The notes below the pieces were generated by a model. That model made no database searches, was not told the DNA's origin, and worked only from the letters and a program-made list of their open reading frames with translations. From JARKPK01 sp964631235 (GTDB taxonomy: Bacteria > Planctomycetota > Planctomycetia > Pirellulales > Thermoguttaceae), in NCBI GenBank assembly GCA_964631235.1, contig CAZVZX010000026.1, positions 1 through 64,000 on the forward strand: 64,000 nt of DNA, given 5' to 3'. The translations under genes and the position numbers were made by a program. This document shows positions 17,822 to 25,371 of this stretch, one piece after another. Position 1 is the stretch's first letter. Every line of letters starts with the position of its first letter.

Positions 17822-19267
17822 ATGGCTGCCATGAGCGGTTCCGTTGGGCATCGGAAACGACTGATTTCAATTACCGCTGCAAATCTTCGTGCAAACCATA
17901 TCTATATCTCTGGCCACCTTGATTTCTTTCCGTCCGATAGCATTGGTCAAGCATCATCTGCGGATGGTCTCGGCACGCTTCTTCGTTTAGATGTTGAAGG
18001 TTTGCCTGACCCTGTTTTCACGGACATCCCGCGCGATTCGAAGACCGGGAAGCCCAGACGGTTCTTTCGCAAAAGGGCTTGGGTTAGAGATTTCTTTCAA
18101 CGGCATCAGATCAAACCGGGAGATACGATCGCGATTGAGCGCATCGCATCTCATCATTTCCGCATTGTACCGTTCGAATCAAAGGCCAATCGTTTCACTA
18201 TCGCAACTTCGAATTTCATCTTGCCGCCCGAAGGAGATGGGCCGACGGTCATCGAACTTTTCGCCGGTTGCGGTGGAATGGCTTACGGCTTCAAACTTGC
18301 TGGGTTTCGAACGGTTTTGGCCAACGAGTGGGATGAGGCTGCATGTGCAACGCTTCGAGCCAATGTTACGGATCGGGTCGTGTGCTGCGCAATTCAGGAA
18401 ATCGATGAATTTCCAAAAGCGGATGTCGTTGCCGGTGGGCCGCCCTGCCAGGGGTTCAGTAACCTTGGGGAGCGGGTGCCGAACGATCCGCGAAATGAAC
18501 TCTGGAGGCATTTCCTGCGTTGTGTTGAGTCAGCTCAGCCGCGTTTTTTCGTCCTTGAAAATGTTCCGCCCCTGTTGAAATCGGACCAATATCGTGAGTT
18601 CCTACGTTCGGCCGGCAAGCTCGGGTACCGAGTAGAAGGTAGGATTTTGAATGCGGCAGATTACGGTGTGCCGCAGACACGAAGGCGCGCGATTGTCATC
18701 GGGGCATATGCGCGAAGCCCGGTATTTCCCGAGCCGACGCATTTTGATCCCGCGAAAGGGCCCGCGATTCCGGGGCTGAAACTTCCTTGGCGAACAGTGC
18801 GCGATGCTATCGGTCATTTGCCGGCCGAGCCGGATGGATGCAACTGGCATGTCGGACGGAATCCGACGGCGAAATCTCTCGAACGATATCGGTGCATTCC
18901 GCCCGGCGGCAACCGATGGGATCTCCCTTCGCATCTCATGCCCGCTTGTTGGAAAAAGAAAACTGAGGGTGGTACCGACTTATTCGGGAGGCTCTGGTGG
19001 GACCGACCGTCAGTAACGATCAGAACCGAGTTTTACAAGCCGGAAAAAGGTCGATACTTGCATCCCGAAGCACATCGACCGATCACGCATCGCGAGGCGG
19101 CGCTTCTCCAAAGTTTCCCGGAAGACTATGAGTTTATCGGAAGTAAAATCGAAGTGGGAGTACAGATAGGCAATGCTGTTCCGCCGCTGCTCGCTTTTGC
19201 GATCGCATCGCAACTGAGGGTTTTGCTTGAGCAAGCCGAATTACAATGTGCAAACCGGTCTGATTAA
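17822..19267 (+). CDS. DNA cytosine-5 methyltransferase with N-terminal extension domain
   Basis: A 481-aa protein. The methyltransferase starts near residue 140 and has motif I ELFAGCGGMAYGF, motif IV GGPPCQGFSNLG with nucleophile Cys209, motif VI FVLENVPPLL, motif VIII QTRRRAIVIG and motif X QIGNAVPPLLAFA. It transfers methyl groups to cytosine C5 and should protect the host from the adjacent NgoMIV-like nuclease. Residues about 45-125 form an extra module (DIPRDSKTG, RAWVRDFF, IKPGDTIAIERI, FRIVPFE) reminiscent of small beta-barrel DNA-binding domains. Two starts, 17822 and 17831, are possible. Its TAA overlaps the endonuclease ATG by one base. Base composition is visibly AT-richer than the flanks, suggesting transfer. 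Confidence 0.95.
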   Translation: MAAMSGSVGHRKRLISITAANLRANHIYISGHLDFFPSDSIGQASSADGLGTLLRLDVEGLPDPVFTDIPRDSKTGKPRRFFRKRAWVRDFFQRHQIKPGDTIAIERIASHHFRIVPFESKANRFTIATSNFILPPEGDGPTVIELFAGCGGMAYGFKLAGFRTVLANEWDEAACATLRANVTDRVVCCAIQEIDEFPKADVVAGGPPCQGFSNLGERVPNDPRNELWRHFLRCVESAQPRFFVLENVPPLLKSDQYREFLRSAGKLGYRVEGRILNAADYGVPQTRRRAIVIGAYARSPVFPEPTHFDPAKGPAIPGLKLPWRTVRDAIGHLPAEPDGCNWHVGRNPTAKSLERYRCIPPGGNRWDLPSHLMPACWKKKTEGGTDLFGRLWWDRPSVTIRTEFYKPEKGRYLHPEAHRPITHREAALLQSFPEDYEFIGSKIEVGVQIGNAVPPLLAFAIASQLRVLLEQAELQCANRSD

Positions 19268-20136
19268 TGAATGCCATTTTGTCTAGACTCCGCAAGCGCT
19301 ATCATCGTAGTTTGGCGAACGATCTGTGCCGGATGCGCGAGGGTGGCGTTCCCAATATCGCAGATGCGAATCAACAGGCGAGCGTGTTCTTCGCCAGAGG
19401 GGTTTTCAGTCGTTTGGGGATCGCTGAGTCAGGTCCGGTTGAGTCGCTCAAGCCACAGGAGGCCGGACGGGTTTTCACTGAGATTACTCTGAAGTTTCTT
19501 CAAGAAGCGTTCAATCATCTGAACCACTTGCGCCCCGGTCCGTGGCAATTCGCGATGAAACCGCACGATTGCGTTATCACGCGATTTGCGCAGTTTTCTC
19601 ATTTGGCCGATGTTGCCCGTATTCTTGATGAGCATCCGCAACTCAAAACGGCGATGGGGGGCGACTATCTCGTCACACCTGATATCGTAGTTTTTCGTGA
19701 AGCCGTTGGCGATGAGGAAATTAATTTGAAAGCCGAGCTCGTGTCGTCCAATGGCCTGTCCGCGCGGCTAACTCCTTTTCGTGCGTCGAACAGCGTTGAG
19801 CCTAATCCATTGCTTTTGGCGAGCATCTCCTTGAAATGGACTATACGTAGCGATCGCGCGCAAAACACTCGCACCGAAGCGCTGAATTTGATTAGAAACC
19901 GAAAAGGCCGAGTCCCTCATATTGTTGTCGTGACGATGGAACCTCTTCCCACGCGAATTGCTTCATTGGCAATGGGCACCGGTGACATCGATTGCACCTA
20001 TCACGCAACCTTGAATGAGTTGGTTGATACGGTTAGATCAAGCGATCGTGAGGATCAACGCGAGATTCTCGAAAACTTGGTCGCGGGGAGTCGGCTTCGC
20101 GATATTAGCGATTTGCCGTTTGACTTGGCGCTTTAG
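19267..20136 (+). CDS. NgoMIV-family type II restriction endonuclease
   Basis: A 289-aa protein closely resembling NgoMIV, a tetrameric type IIF enzyme that cuts GCCGGC. The active-site pattern is present: Glu72 (VFTEITLKF), Asp139 (VTPDIVVFR) and Ser188-x-Lys190 (ASISLKWTIRSD). These are followed by the family signature SDRAQNTRTEALNLIRNRKG, PHIVVVT, GTGDIDCTYH and a C-terminal RDISDLPFDLAL, which is nearly the NgoMIV C-terminus as I remember it. Length matches NgoMIV (about 286 aa), so the gene looks intact. Start ATG 19267 overlaps the methyltransferase stop (TAATG), implying translational coupling. GCCGGC specificity is inferred from homology, not shown. Confidence 0.93.
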   Translation: MNAILSRLRKRYHRSLANDLCRMREGGVPNIADANQQASVFFARGVFSRLGIAESGPVESLKPQEAGRVFTEITLKFLQEAFNHLNHLRPGPWQFAMKPHDCVITRFAQFSHLADVARILDEHPQLKTAMGGDYLVTPDIVVFREAVGDEEINLKAELVSSNGLSARLTPFRASNSVEPNPLLLASISLKWTIRSDRAQNTRTEALNLIRNRKGRVPHIVVVTMEPLPTRIASLAMGTGDIDCTYHATLNELVDTVRSSDREDQREILENLVAGSRLRDISDLPFDLAL

Positions 20137-20143
20137 GGCCGCG

Positions 20144-20548
20144 ATGGATTCGCTCTCGCGTGAACAACGTCGGAAATGCATGGCGGCAGTCCGTCGAAAG
20201 GATACCGGCCCGGAAAAATGGCTGCGCAGCCGCCTTCATCGACTCGGGTATCGTTATCGTATTGATGTTGCCGGTTTGCCCGGACGGCCCGATATCGTGT
20301 TCGCTTCGCGTCGGGCAATCATCTTCGTTCATGGATGTTTTTGGCACCGACATAATTGCCCACGCGGGCGTTCTCTGCCCAAAGCGTGCGCCGGGTTTTG
20401 GGCGAAGAAATTTTCGACCAATCGTCAACGTGATCGAAAGGTACGGCAATCACTCAAACGTCTCGGCTGGCGAGTGATGATTGTTTGGGAATGCGAGTTG
20501 CTGCGAGAATCAACGCTCGCTTCAATTGTCGCCTTCTTGGAAAGTTGA
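20144..20548 (+). CDS. vsr: Very short patch repair endonuclease
   Basis: A 134-aa Vsr protein. It nicks 5' of the T in T:G mismatches that arise when 5-methylcytosine deaminates, protecting the methylated sites of the adjacent system. Motifs are MAAVRRKDTGPE, GRPDIVFASRRAIIFVHG, the core GCFWHRHNC, FWAKKFSTN and WRVMIVWECEL. ATG at 20144 lies 7 bp after the endonuclease stop; the frame is open upstream but that part overlaps the endonuclease and is not Vsr-like. Gene order methyltransferase-endonuclease-vsr is a complete cassette. The downstream SDR gene starts only 6 bp later but has the host-like high GC, so this is probably the island's right edge. Confidence 0.95.
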   Translation: MDSLSREQRRKCMAAVRRKDTGPEKWLRSRLHRLGYRYRIDVAGLPGRPDIVFASRRAIIFVHGCFWHRHNCPRGRSLPKACAGFWAKKFSTNRQRDRKVRQSLKRLGWRVMIVWECELLRESTLASIVAFLES

Positions 20549-20554
20549 GTGTTT

Positions 20555-21304
20555 ATGATCGGCTCCTCGGTTGTTTCTTTGACCGGCCAGATTGCCGTAA
20601 TCACCGGCGGCGGAAGCGGAATCGGGTTGGGCATTGCCCGGGCGTTGGCGGCCGCGGGCTGCCGGGTGGCGATTGCCGGACGCAATGTCGATCGGCTCCG
20701 CCGTGCGGCAGAGGGCATTTCCTCTACCGAGCCGGTTCGAGCTGTGCCGTGCGACGTGACGCGCCGCGATCAAGTCGATCAGCTTTTCGCAGCGGTGGAA
20801 GCGGAACTCGGCCCGGTGGATATCCTTGTCAACAGTGCCGGGGCGAACGTGTGCGCTCGTCGGATGGCGGAACTGACGCCCGAGGCTTGGGATCAACTGG
20901 TGCGCATCAATCTCGACGGCGTGTTTCATTGCATGCAGGCAGCCATGAAGAGCATGCGACCGCGGGGAAGGGGGCTGATCGTCAATATCTGTTCGGTCGC
21001 CGGCAAACGAGCGTTGCCGTTGGCCGGCCCGGGCTACTGCGCGGCGAAGTTCGGCGTTTCGGCCCTAGGGCTGGCCACTGCCGCGGAAGAGCGCGGTCGC
21101 GGCATTCGCATCACCACGATCTATCCCGGCGAGGTGAACACGCCGATCCTCGAACAGCGTCCCGAGCCCGTGCCGCCCGAGCGGCTGGCCGAGATGCTCC
21201 AGCCCGACGACCTCGGAAAGATCGTCGCCTTCTTGGCTCAGCTTCCGTCGCGCGTGATCGTGCCGGAATTGGTCGTCGTGCCCGCCTATCAAGAATACCT
21301 GTGA
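20555..21304 (+). CDS. Short-chain dehydrogenase/reductase
   Basis: A 249-aa classical SDR. It has the Rossmann NAD(P) motif TGGGSGIGLGIARAL, NSAGAN (the NNAG equivalent, with Ser), catalytic Ser in NICSVAGKRA and the YCAAK active-site Tyr-Lys pair (the usual YxxxK). PGEVNTPIL follows. Arg44 in AGRNVDRL suggests NADP preference. The substrate is not predictable. ATG 20555 is preferred over GTG 20549; a GGAAAG inside the end of vsr may serve as ribosome binding site. Adjacency to the restriction island is probably accidental. Confidence 0.92.
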   Translation: MIGSSVVSLTGQIAVITGGGSGIGLGIARALAAAGCRVAIAGRNVDRLRRAAEGISSTEPVRAVPCDVTRRDQVDQLFAAVEAELGPVDILVNSAGANVCARRMAELTPEAWDQLVRINLDGVFHCMQAAMKSMRPRGRGLIVNICSVAGKRALPLAGPGYCAAKFGVSALGLATAAEERGRGIRITTIYPGEVNTPILEQRPEPVPPERLAEMLQPDDLGKIVAFLAQLPSRVIVPELVVVPAYQEYL

Positions 21305-21709
21305 GTCCTGCCGCGCCGGTGCGCGTGCGTTTCCAAGTTTTTTCGGTCGGCAAGTCGCCCAACCACTCGCGCGGCCGATGGCTTCCACGCCCCGATGGTG
21401 GGTGTTATGATGGCGTTCGGGCGACGCAGGGTTCGAAGCGACTCGGGGTTCGGATGGACCTATCCATCAAGGGGCCAACGTAGTGCGAGGCGCGGTTGGC
21501 GTCGACCCGCCGTGCATTGCGGGGCCGTGCGGGGGAGTTTTCGATCGGCCTTGTCGAACAAATCGCCTAATAGGCCCGGGCATCACGTTGGCGTTACAAA
21601 TGCCGGCATCAGATTCGGCCTGACGGCACGATTGTTCCACAAGGCAATTCTGTTCTGAAACGAGGGGAGCGGGCCGTCGCGGTCTGCGCTCCATTGGCGC
21701 GGGAAACCG
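21305..21709. other. Intergenic region, 405 bp
   Basis: Nothing I can assign. GC-rich up to about 21640, then somewhat more AT-rich near 21640-21670 before the PIN-TRAM gene. Confidence 0.4.
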
Positions 21710-22726
21710 ATGGAACTGGTCATTCTGCGGTTGGTGTTCGTCATGGTGGCCGTCGGCCTAGGGGTGACGTTCGTCTCCTCGGGGCTCGTCCCGCGCGACA
21801 GCGCGTGGATGCAATGGGCGTGCTTGGGCGGGATGGTATTGCTCAGCGCGGGCGTGATCGCCATCGATGCTGCTTTGCGCCGCAAACGGCTGGACACGAT
21901 TTCGGCCGTGTATTTCGGGCTGCTCGTCGGGCTGTTCATGACCTACATTCTCAGCCTGGCGCTGACCCCTCTTCAGATGTCGCCCAAGTATCGCGATGCG
22001 CTGCAATTGATTCTCGGATTGGTGTTGTGTTACACCTGCATCAGCCTGCTGATGCAAACGCGAAACGACTTCCGGTTTGTCATTCCCTACGTCGAGTTCG
22101 CGCGCGACATCAAGGGATTGCGCCCGCTGATCCTCGATACCAGCACGGTGATCGACGGCCGGTTGGCCGACGTGTTGGAAACCGGTGTGATCGACAGCCG
22201 TCTGGTCATGCCGCAGTTCATTATTCGCGAATTGCAAAGCATCGCCGACAGCGGCGACCGTATTCGTCGCAGCCGCGGGCGGCGCGGGCTCGACATCCTC
22301 AGCCGCCTGCGATCGAACCCGAACATCGCCATCGAAATCTTCGACCGCGATTTGCCCGAATTGCAGGGCCAATCGGTCGATCTGCAATTGGTTGCCTTGG
22401 CCAAGCACTTGGGCGGAAAATTGGTGACCAACGACTATAATCTCAATAAGATCGCCCGCCTGCATGGCGTGCCGGTGGTGAACCTCAACGACTTGGCCAA
22501 CGCGCTGAAACCGTTGTTCGTGCCCGGCGAGCAGATTGAGGTGCGTATCGTCAAGCCGGGCGAAGAGCCGAATCAAGGGGTCGGGTATCTGGAAGACGGC
22601 ACGATGATCGTCGTCGAGGGCGGCCGGGAGTTCGTCGGACAAACCGTCGCGGTCGAGGTGACGAGTGTTTTGCAGAAGAGCGCGGGGCGAATGGTCTTTG
22701 CCCGTGCGGAACACCAGCGAACATGA
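21710..22726 (+). CDS. Membrane PIN-TRAM domain protein (YacL-like)
   Basis: A 338-aa protein with four N-terminal hydrophobic helices (about residues 5-115). A PIN nuclease domain follows at about 135-255, with acidic residues in LILDTSTVIDGR, RELQSIADSGD, QSVDLQLVALAK and VTNDYNLNKIA. A C-terminal TRAM RNA-binding domain lies at about 270-335 (PGEEPNQGVGYLEDGTMIVV and VEVTSVLQ). This architecture matches the Bacillus YacL family, presumed membrane-bound nucleases; the RNA target is unknown. It stands alone on the plus strand with long spacers on both sides. Confidence 0.93.
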   Translation: MELVILRLVFVMVAVGLGVTFVSSGLVPRDSAWMQWACLGGMVLLSAGVIAIDAALRRKRLDTISAVYFGLLVGLFMTYILSLALTPLQMSPKYRDALQLILGLVLCYTCISLLMQTRNDFRFVIPYVEFARDIKGLRPLILDTSTVIDGRLADVLETGVIDSRLVMPQFIIRELQSIADSGDRIRRSRGRRGLDILSRLRSNPNIAIEIFDRDLPELQGQSVDLQLVALAKHLGGKLVTNDYNLNKIARLHGVPVVNLNDLANALKPLFVPGEQIEVRIVKPGEEPNQGVGYLEDGTMIVVEGGREFVGQTVAVEVTSVLQKSAGRMVFARAEHQRT

Positions 22727-23121
22727 GTCGGGCCGCGCCGTAAAGCACGCGGTGTTTGCGCGCCGATCTTCTACGGTCGACGGGAGCGATTCGTCCGCCG
22801 GGCGCTCGGCGGATGGCGGTTGTCGCTTGACTGGGGGCGGTCGTACGAACTCGGTTGGCCCAATACGAAAAGCGGCCTCCGACGAAGCGACTCGCATGAT
22901 CGCGCGTCATCCCCGTGTCGGCCGCTTTCGGTGTTCAGACGATTGCCGGTCGTCTTGCGGCGAAGTTTCGCCGGAGCCGGCTCGGCGGGCGGTGCCGGGC
23001 CATTCGGCGGAGCCGCTGCGCGCCGGGGTTTTTCACCGGTTGCACGAGATCCCGCCGCCTATGTGTCGGAGCACTTGCAAACCCGACGCCGCCCTCCGTT
23101 CAGCCCTTGTTTGCCGTCGCG
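22727..23121. other. Intergenic region, 395 bp
   Basis: Convergent spacer between the PIN-TRAM gene and the hemerythrin gene. No gene, and no clear terminator with a T-run on either strand. Confidence 0.4.
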
Positions 23122-23550
23122 CTATTTCGTGCCGGCCGTCGCGGATTTCTGTTGAGCTTTCACCGCATCGCCCAACTTGGTGTCGATCGCGCGAATGTGC
23201 TGCGAGAGCCAACTGGTCAGCGTGGCCGAGATCTCCAGAGCAACCGTCGGACTGTCGCTGTTCTGCTCGAACTTCGCTTTCAGCTCGTTGAACTTGGCGA
23301 CGAATTGGCGGTGTGCCTGTTTGTTGGCCTCGGCGACGGGGCACTGGTAGCGGGCCATCAACTGCTCTTCGGCGGCGAAGTGCTTATGAACGTACTGGCC
23401 GAGGAAGTTGATCAGCTTGCCCATCTCGTCGCGGCCGCGGCCGGCCTTCATCGCTTCCAAAATCGCGTCGGCCTGGCGAAAGAGCTCTTGATGCTCGTCA
23501 TCGACTTGACCGACGCCGGTACGCAAAGCGGGATCCCATTTGATTCCCAT
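23122..23550 (-). CDS. Bacteriohemerythrin (copy 1)
   Basis: A 142-aa di-iron oxygen-binding protein. The ligand set is His in VDDEHQEL, His-x3-Glu in VHKHFAAEE, His in NKQAHRQF and HIRAID near the C-terminus, the normal HHE pattern. Such proteins store or sense O2 or supply oxygenases and motility systems. AGGAGA lies 7 nt upstream of ATG 23550. It is the downstream member of a tandem pair of paralogues, 145 bp apart. Confidence 0.93.
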   Translation of the reverse strand: MGIKWDPALRTGVGQVDDEHQELFRQADAILEAMKAGRGRDEMGKLINFLGQYVHKHFAAEEQLMARYQCPVAEANKQAHRQFVAKFNELKAKFEQNSDSPTVALEISATLTSWLSQHIRAIDTKLGDAVKAQQKSATAGTK

Positions 23551-23695
23551 CGTGATTCTCCTACGAAAAACTTGGAATTGAAAAAACGAACGTAATTCTT
23601 GTACTGTTCGGCGGAACGGTTGATGCTGGCGATCGACGCCGAACCGGTGAGACTTTTCACGCAGCGTTCACACCGCCTTGGAACACTCGGCCCGA

Positions 23696-24115
23696 TTAGT
23701 GCGATGCACCGACGGTTTGAGCTCCGGCCACTTTGGCCAACTGCACGTCGATGCCGCGGATGTGCTTGATCAGCCAGTTGCTCAGTTCGTTGTAAATATC
23801 GATCGCCATCGAGGCCTGTGTCCCTTGGGCGGCAAACTTCGCCCGAAGCTCCTTGAAGCGGGCGACAAACTGTTGATGGGCCTGTTTGTTCGCTTCGGCG
23901 GCCGGGCAACGATAGCGCGTCATGGCGGCCTCTTCCTTCGCGAAATGGTCGATGGCGTACTTGCCCAAATAGTCGAGCATTCGGCCCAGCTCTTCGCGGC
24001 CTTTGCCGGCGGCCATGGCGGCCGACAACGAGTTGATCTGACGGATCAGGTCTTGGTGCTGGGCGTCGATGTCGCTCAGTCCGGTGGAAAGCGATTTGTC
24101 CCAACTGATGGCCAT
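23696..24115 (-). CDS. Bacteriohemerythrin (copy 2)
   Basis: A 139-aa paralogue of the neighbouring hemerythrin. It keeps DAQHQDL, IDHFAKEE, NKQAHQQF and HIRGIDVQL as iron ligands. GAGGTGA precedes ATG 24115, and the frame upstream to 24268 is non-homologous, so that longer start is rejected. The two proteins share NKQAHxQFVAxFxEL and an RYxCPxAEA block, which indicates a recent tandem duplication. Confidence 0.93.
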   Translation of the reverse strand: MAISWDKSLSTGLSDIDAQHQDLIRQINSLSAAMAAGKGREELGRMLDYLGKYAIDHFAKEEAAMTRYRCPAAEANKQAHQQFVARFKELRAKFAAQGTQASMAIDIYNELSNWLIKHIRGIDVQLAKVAGAQTVGASH

Positions 24116-24414
24116 GTCGTTCACCTCAAAAACAAGATTGCGATTCATCAAGGCAAAAACACAACGATCGCTTGCGACAGCGAAATACTGCCTAGCAATA
24201 GATAGCTCACGCCGCAGAGTGGAGCGGCAAAAACGGCCAAGGGACATCAGCGAGGTGCTCTTTCGCATTCAGCGTGCGATACGAAAAACGCTCCACATCG
24301 GGCCGAAAAGAGAAGTTGCGCATGCGAAAACGCAAAACGTACCGGGGTGAGAGGATAGGATCGAAACGATTGATCCACACGCGGCAGCACCGATTGGCCT
24401 GTCGGTCCTGCCGC
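24116..24414. other. Upstream region of the hemerythrin pair
   Basis: About 300 bp between the CPBP protease stop and the second hemerythrin. It should carry the hemerythrin promoter. No gene seen. Confidence 0.35.
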
Positions 24415-25161
24415 CTAAAGTAGCCGCCAGTGGCCGGTGGCCAACACATACAGACCGAGCGCCAAATTAGTGACAGCGTGAGCCGCCACGCAGTCCCAAA
24501 CGCGCCGCGAATAAAGATAGAGCCACGCGATGAGCGAAAACCACGCGAGCGCCGCCGCCAGTTCGCCCGGGTGCATCGCCAAAGGAAGCACGATCGCCAG
24601 CAGTATGCCCGCCCGGTTCGATCGGCCCTCGGGCACAGTCCACCATTGCTGCTCGACGGGGAACCGCATCACCAGCCCGCGATAGAAGAACTCTTCAATC
24701 AGCGGCACAATCAACGCCAGTCCGAAAAGCCGCACGGCGAAGAACGCTGCCGCCGCGAGGGGTTGATCGGGCCAATGCTCCCAGGGATTGAAGCCCGGGC
24801 GAGCGCCAGCGGCGATCAGCCCATCGAGTTTCACCCAGCTTAGCAGCGGAACGAGAAACCGCTGTTCGAGGTTCAACTCGCACAGCCCGATCCAAACAAC
24901 GGCCCCAATCGCGCCGACGACTGGCCCGAGGAGCGAAACCCGCGCGGCAAACCCCCGCCACCGCGGCCACACCCACGCGATGCAGCCGGCCGTCAGCAAC
25001 AGTTTGAAGACGTAGAGCCACGGATAGAAGGAATAGTCGATCGACAGACCAATCGCCTGCCCGCCGGGGGCCTCGGGCGTCGGCTCGAAGGAACCAACCG
25101 CCATGTAGGCCGCCAGCGGCGCCACGAAGGCCAAGGCCGGATAGCGATCAAGAAGCGTCAT
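24415..25161 (-). CDS. CPBP (CAAX-like) intramembrane metalloprotease
   Basis: A 248-aa protein with about seven hydrophobic helices. The CPBP motifs are EEFFYRG (motif 1, Glu-Glu and Arg), AMHPGE (motif 2-like, His) and CVAAHAVTNL (motif 3, His/Asn). Members cleave within membranes or serve in bacteriocin immunity; versions of this size in planctomycetes resemble the CAAX-related proteins associated with exosortase/PEP-CTERM sorting. That link is inference. ATG 25161 begins the hydrophobic N-terminus; the frame is open upstream to 25347 but reads through a 12-nt tandem repeat and is not protease-like. Confidence 0.88.
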   Translation of the reverse strand: MTLLDRYPALAFVAPLAAYMAVGSFEPTPEAPGGQAIGLSIDYSFYPWLYVFKLLLTAGCIAWVWPRWRGFAARVSLLGPVVGAIGAVVWIGLCELNLEQRFLVPLLSWVKLDGLIAAGARPGFNPWEHWPDQPLAAAAFFAVRLFGLALIVPLIEEFFYRGLVMRFPVEQQWWTVPEGRSNRAGILLAIVLPLAMHPGELAAALAWFSLIAWLYLYSRRVWDCVAAHAVTNLALGLYVLATGHWRLL

Positions 25162-25195
25162 TGGTTTGTCCCATCTGTGCAGCAGTCGCCGATCG

Positions 25196-25255
25196 GTCGG
25201 CGCGTTCATCGGCGCGTTTGTCGGTGCTATGATCGGCGCGATCGTCGGCACAACC
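25196..25255. repeat. Five 12-nt tandem repeat units
   Basis: Five imperfect units of the type RTCGGCGCGTTY sit in the spacer between the CPBP gene and the prolyl oligopeptidase stop. Read on the plus strand they would encode a glycine-zipper-like GAFIGAFVGAMIGAIVG. Read on the minus strand they would give a Pro/Ala/Thr-rich run. Neither reading has a supported start. Confidence 0.6.
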
Positions 25256-25371
25256 TGTTTCACGGTTGAAAAGCCGCCAGCGAATGTCGTTCGAGTGATC
25301 CCGTTTGACCGACGCGCGGCCGAAAGCAATCGCTGTTCCTTCGCCAACCGAGCGGGCCATTCGACATCGAG

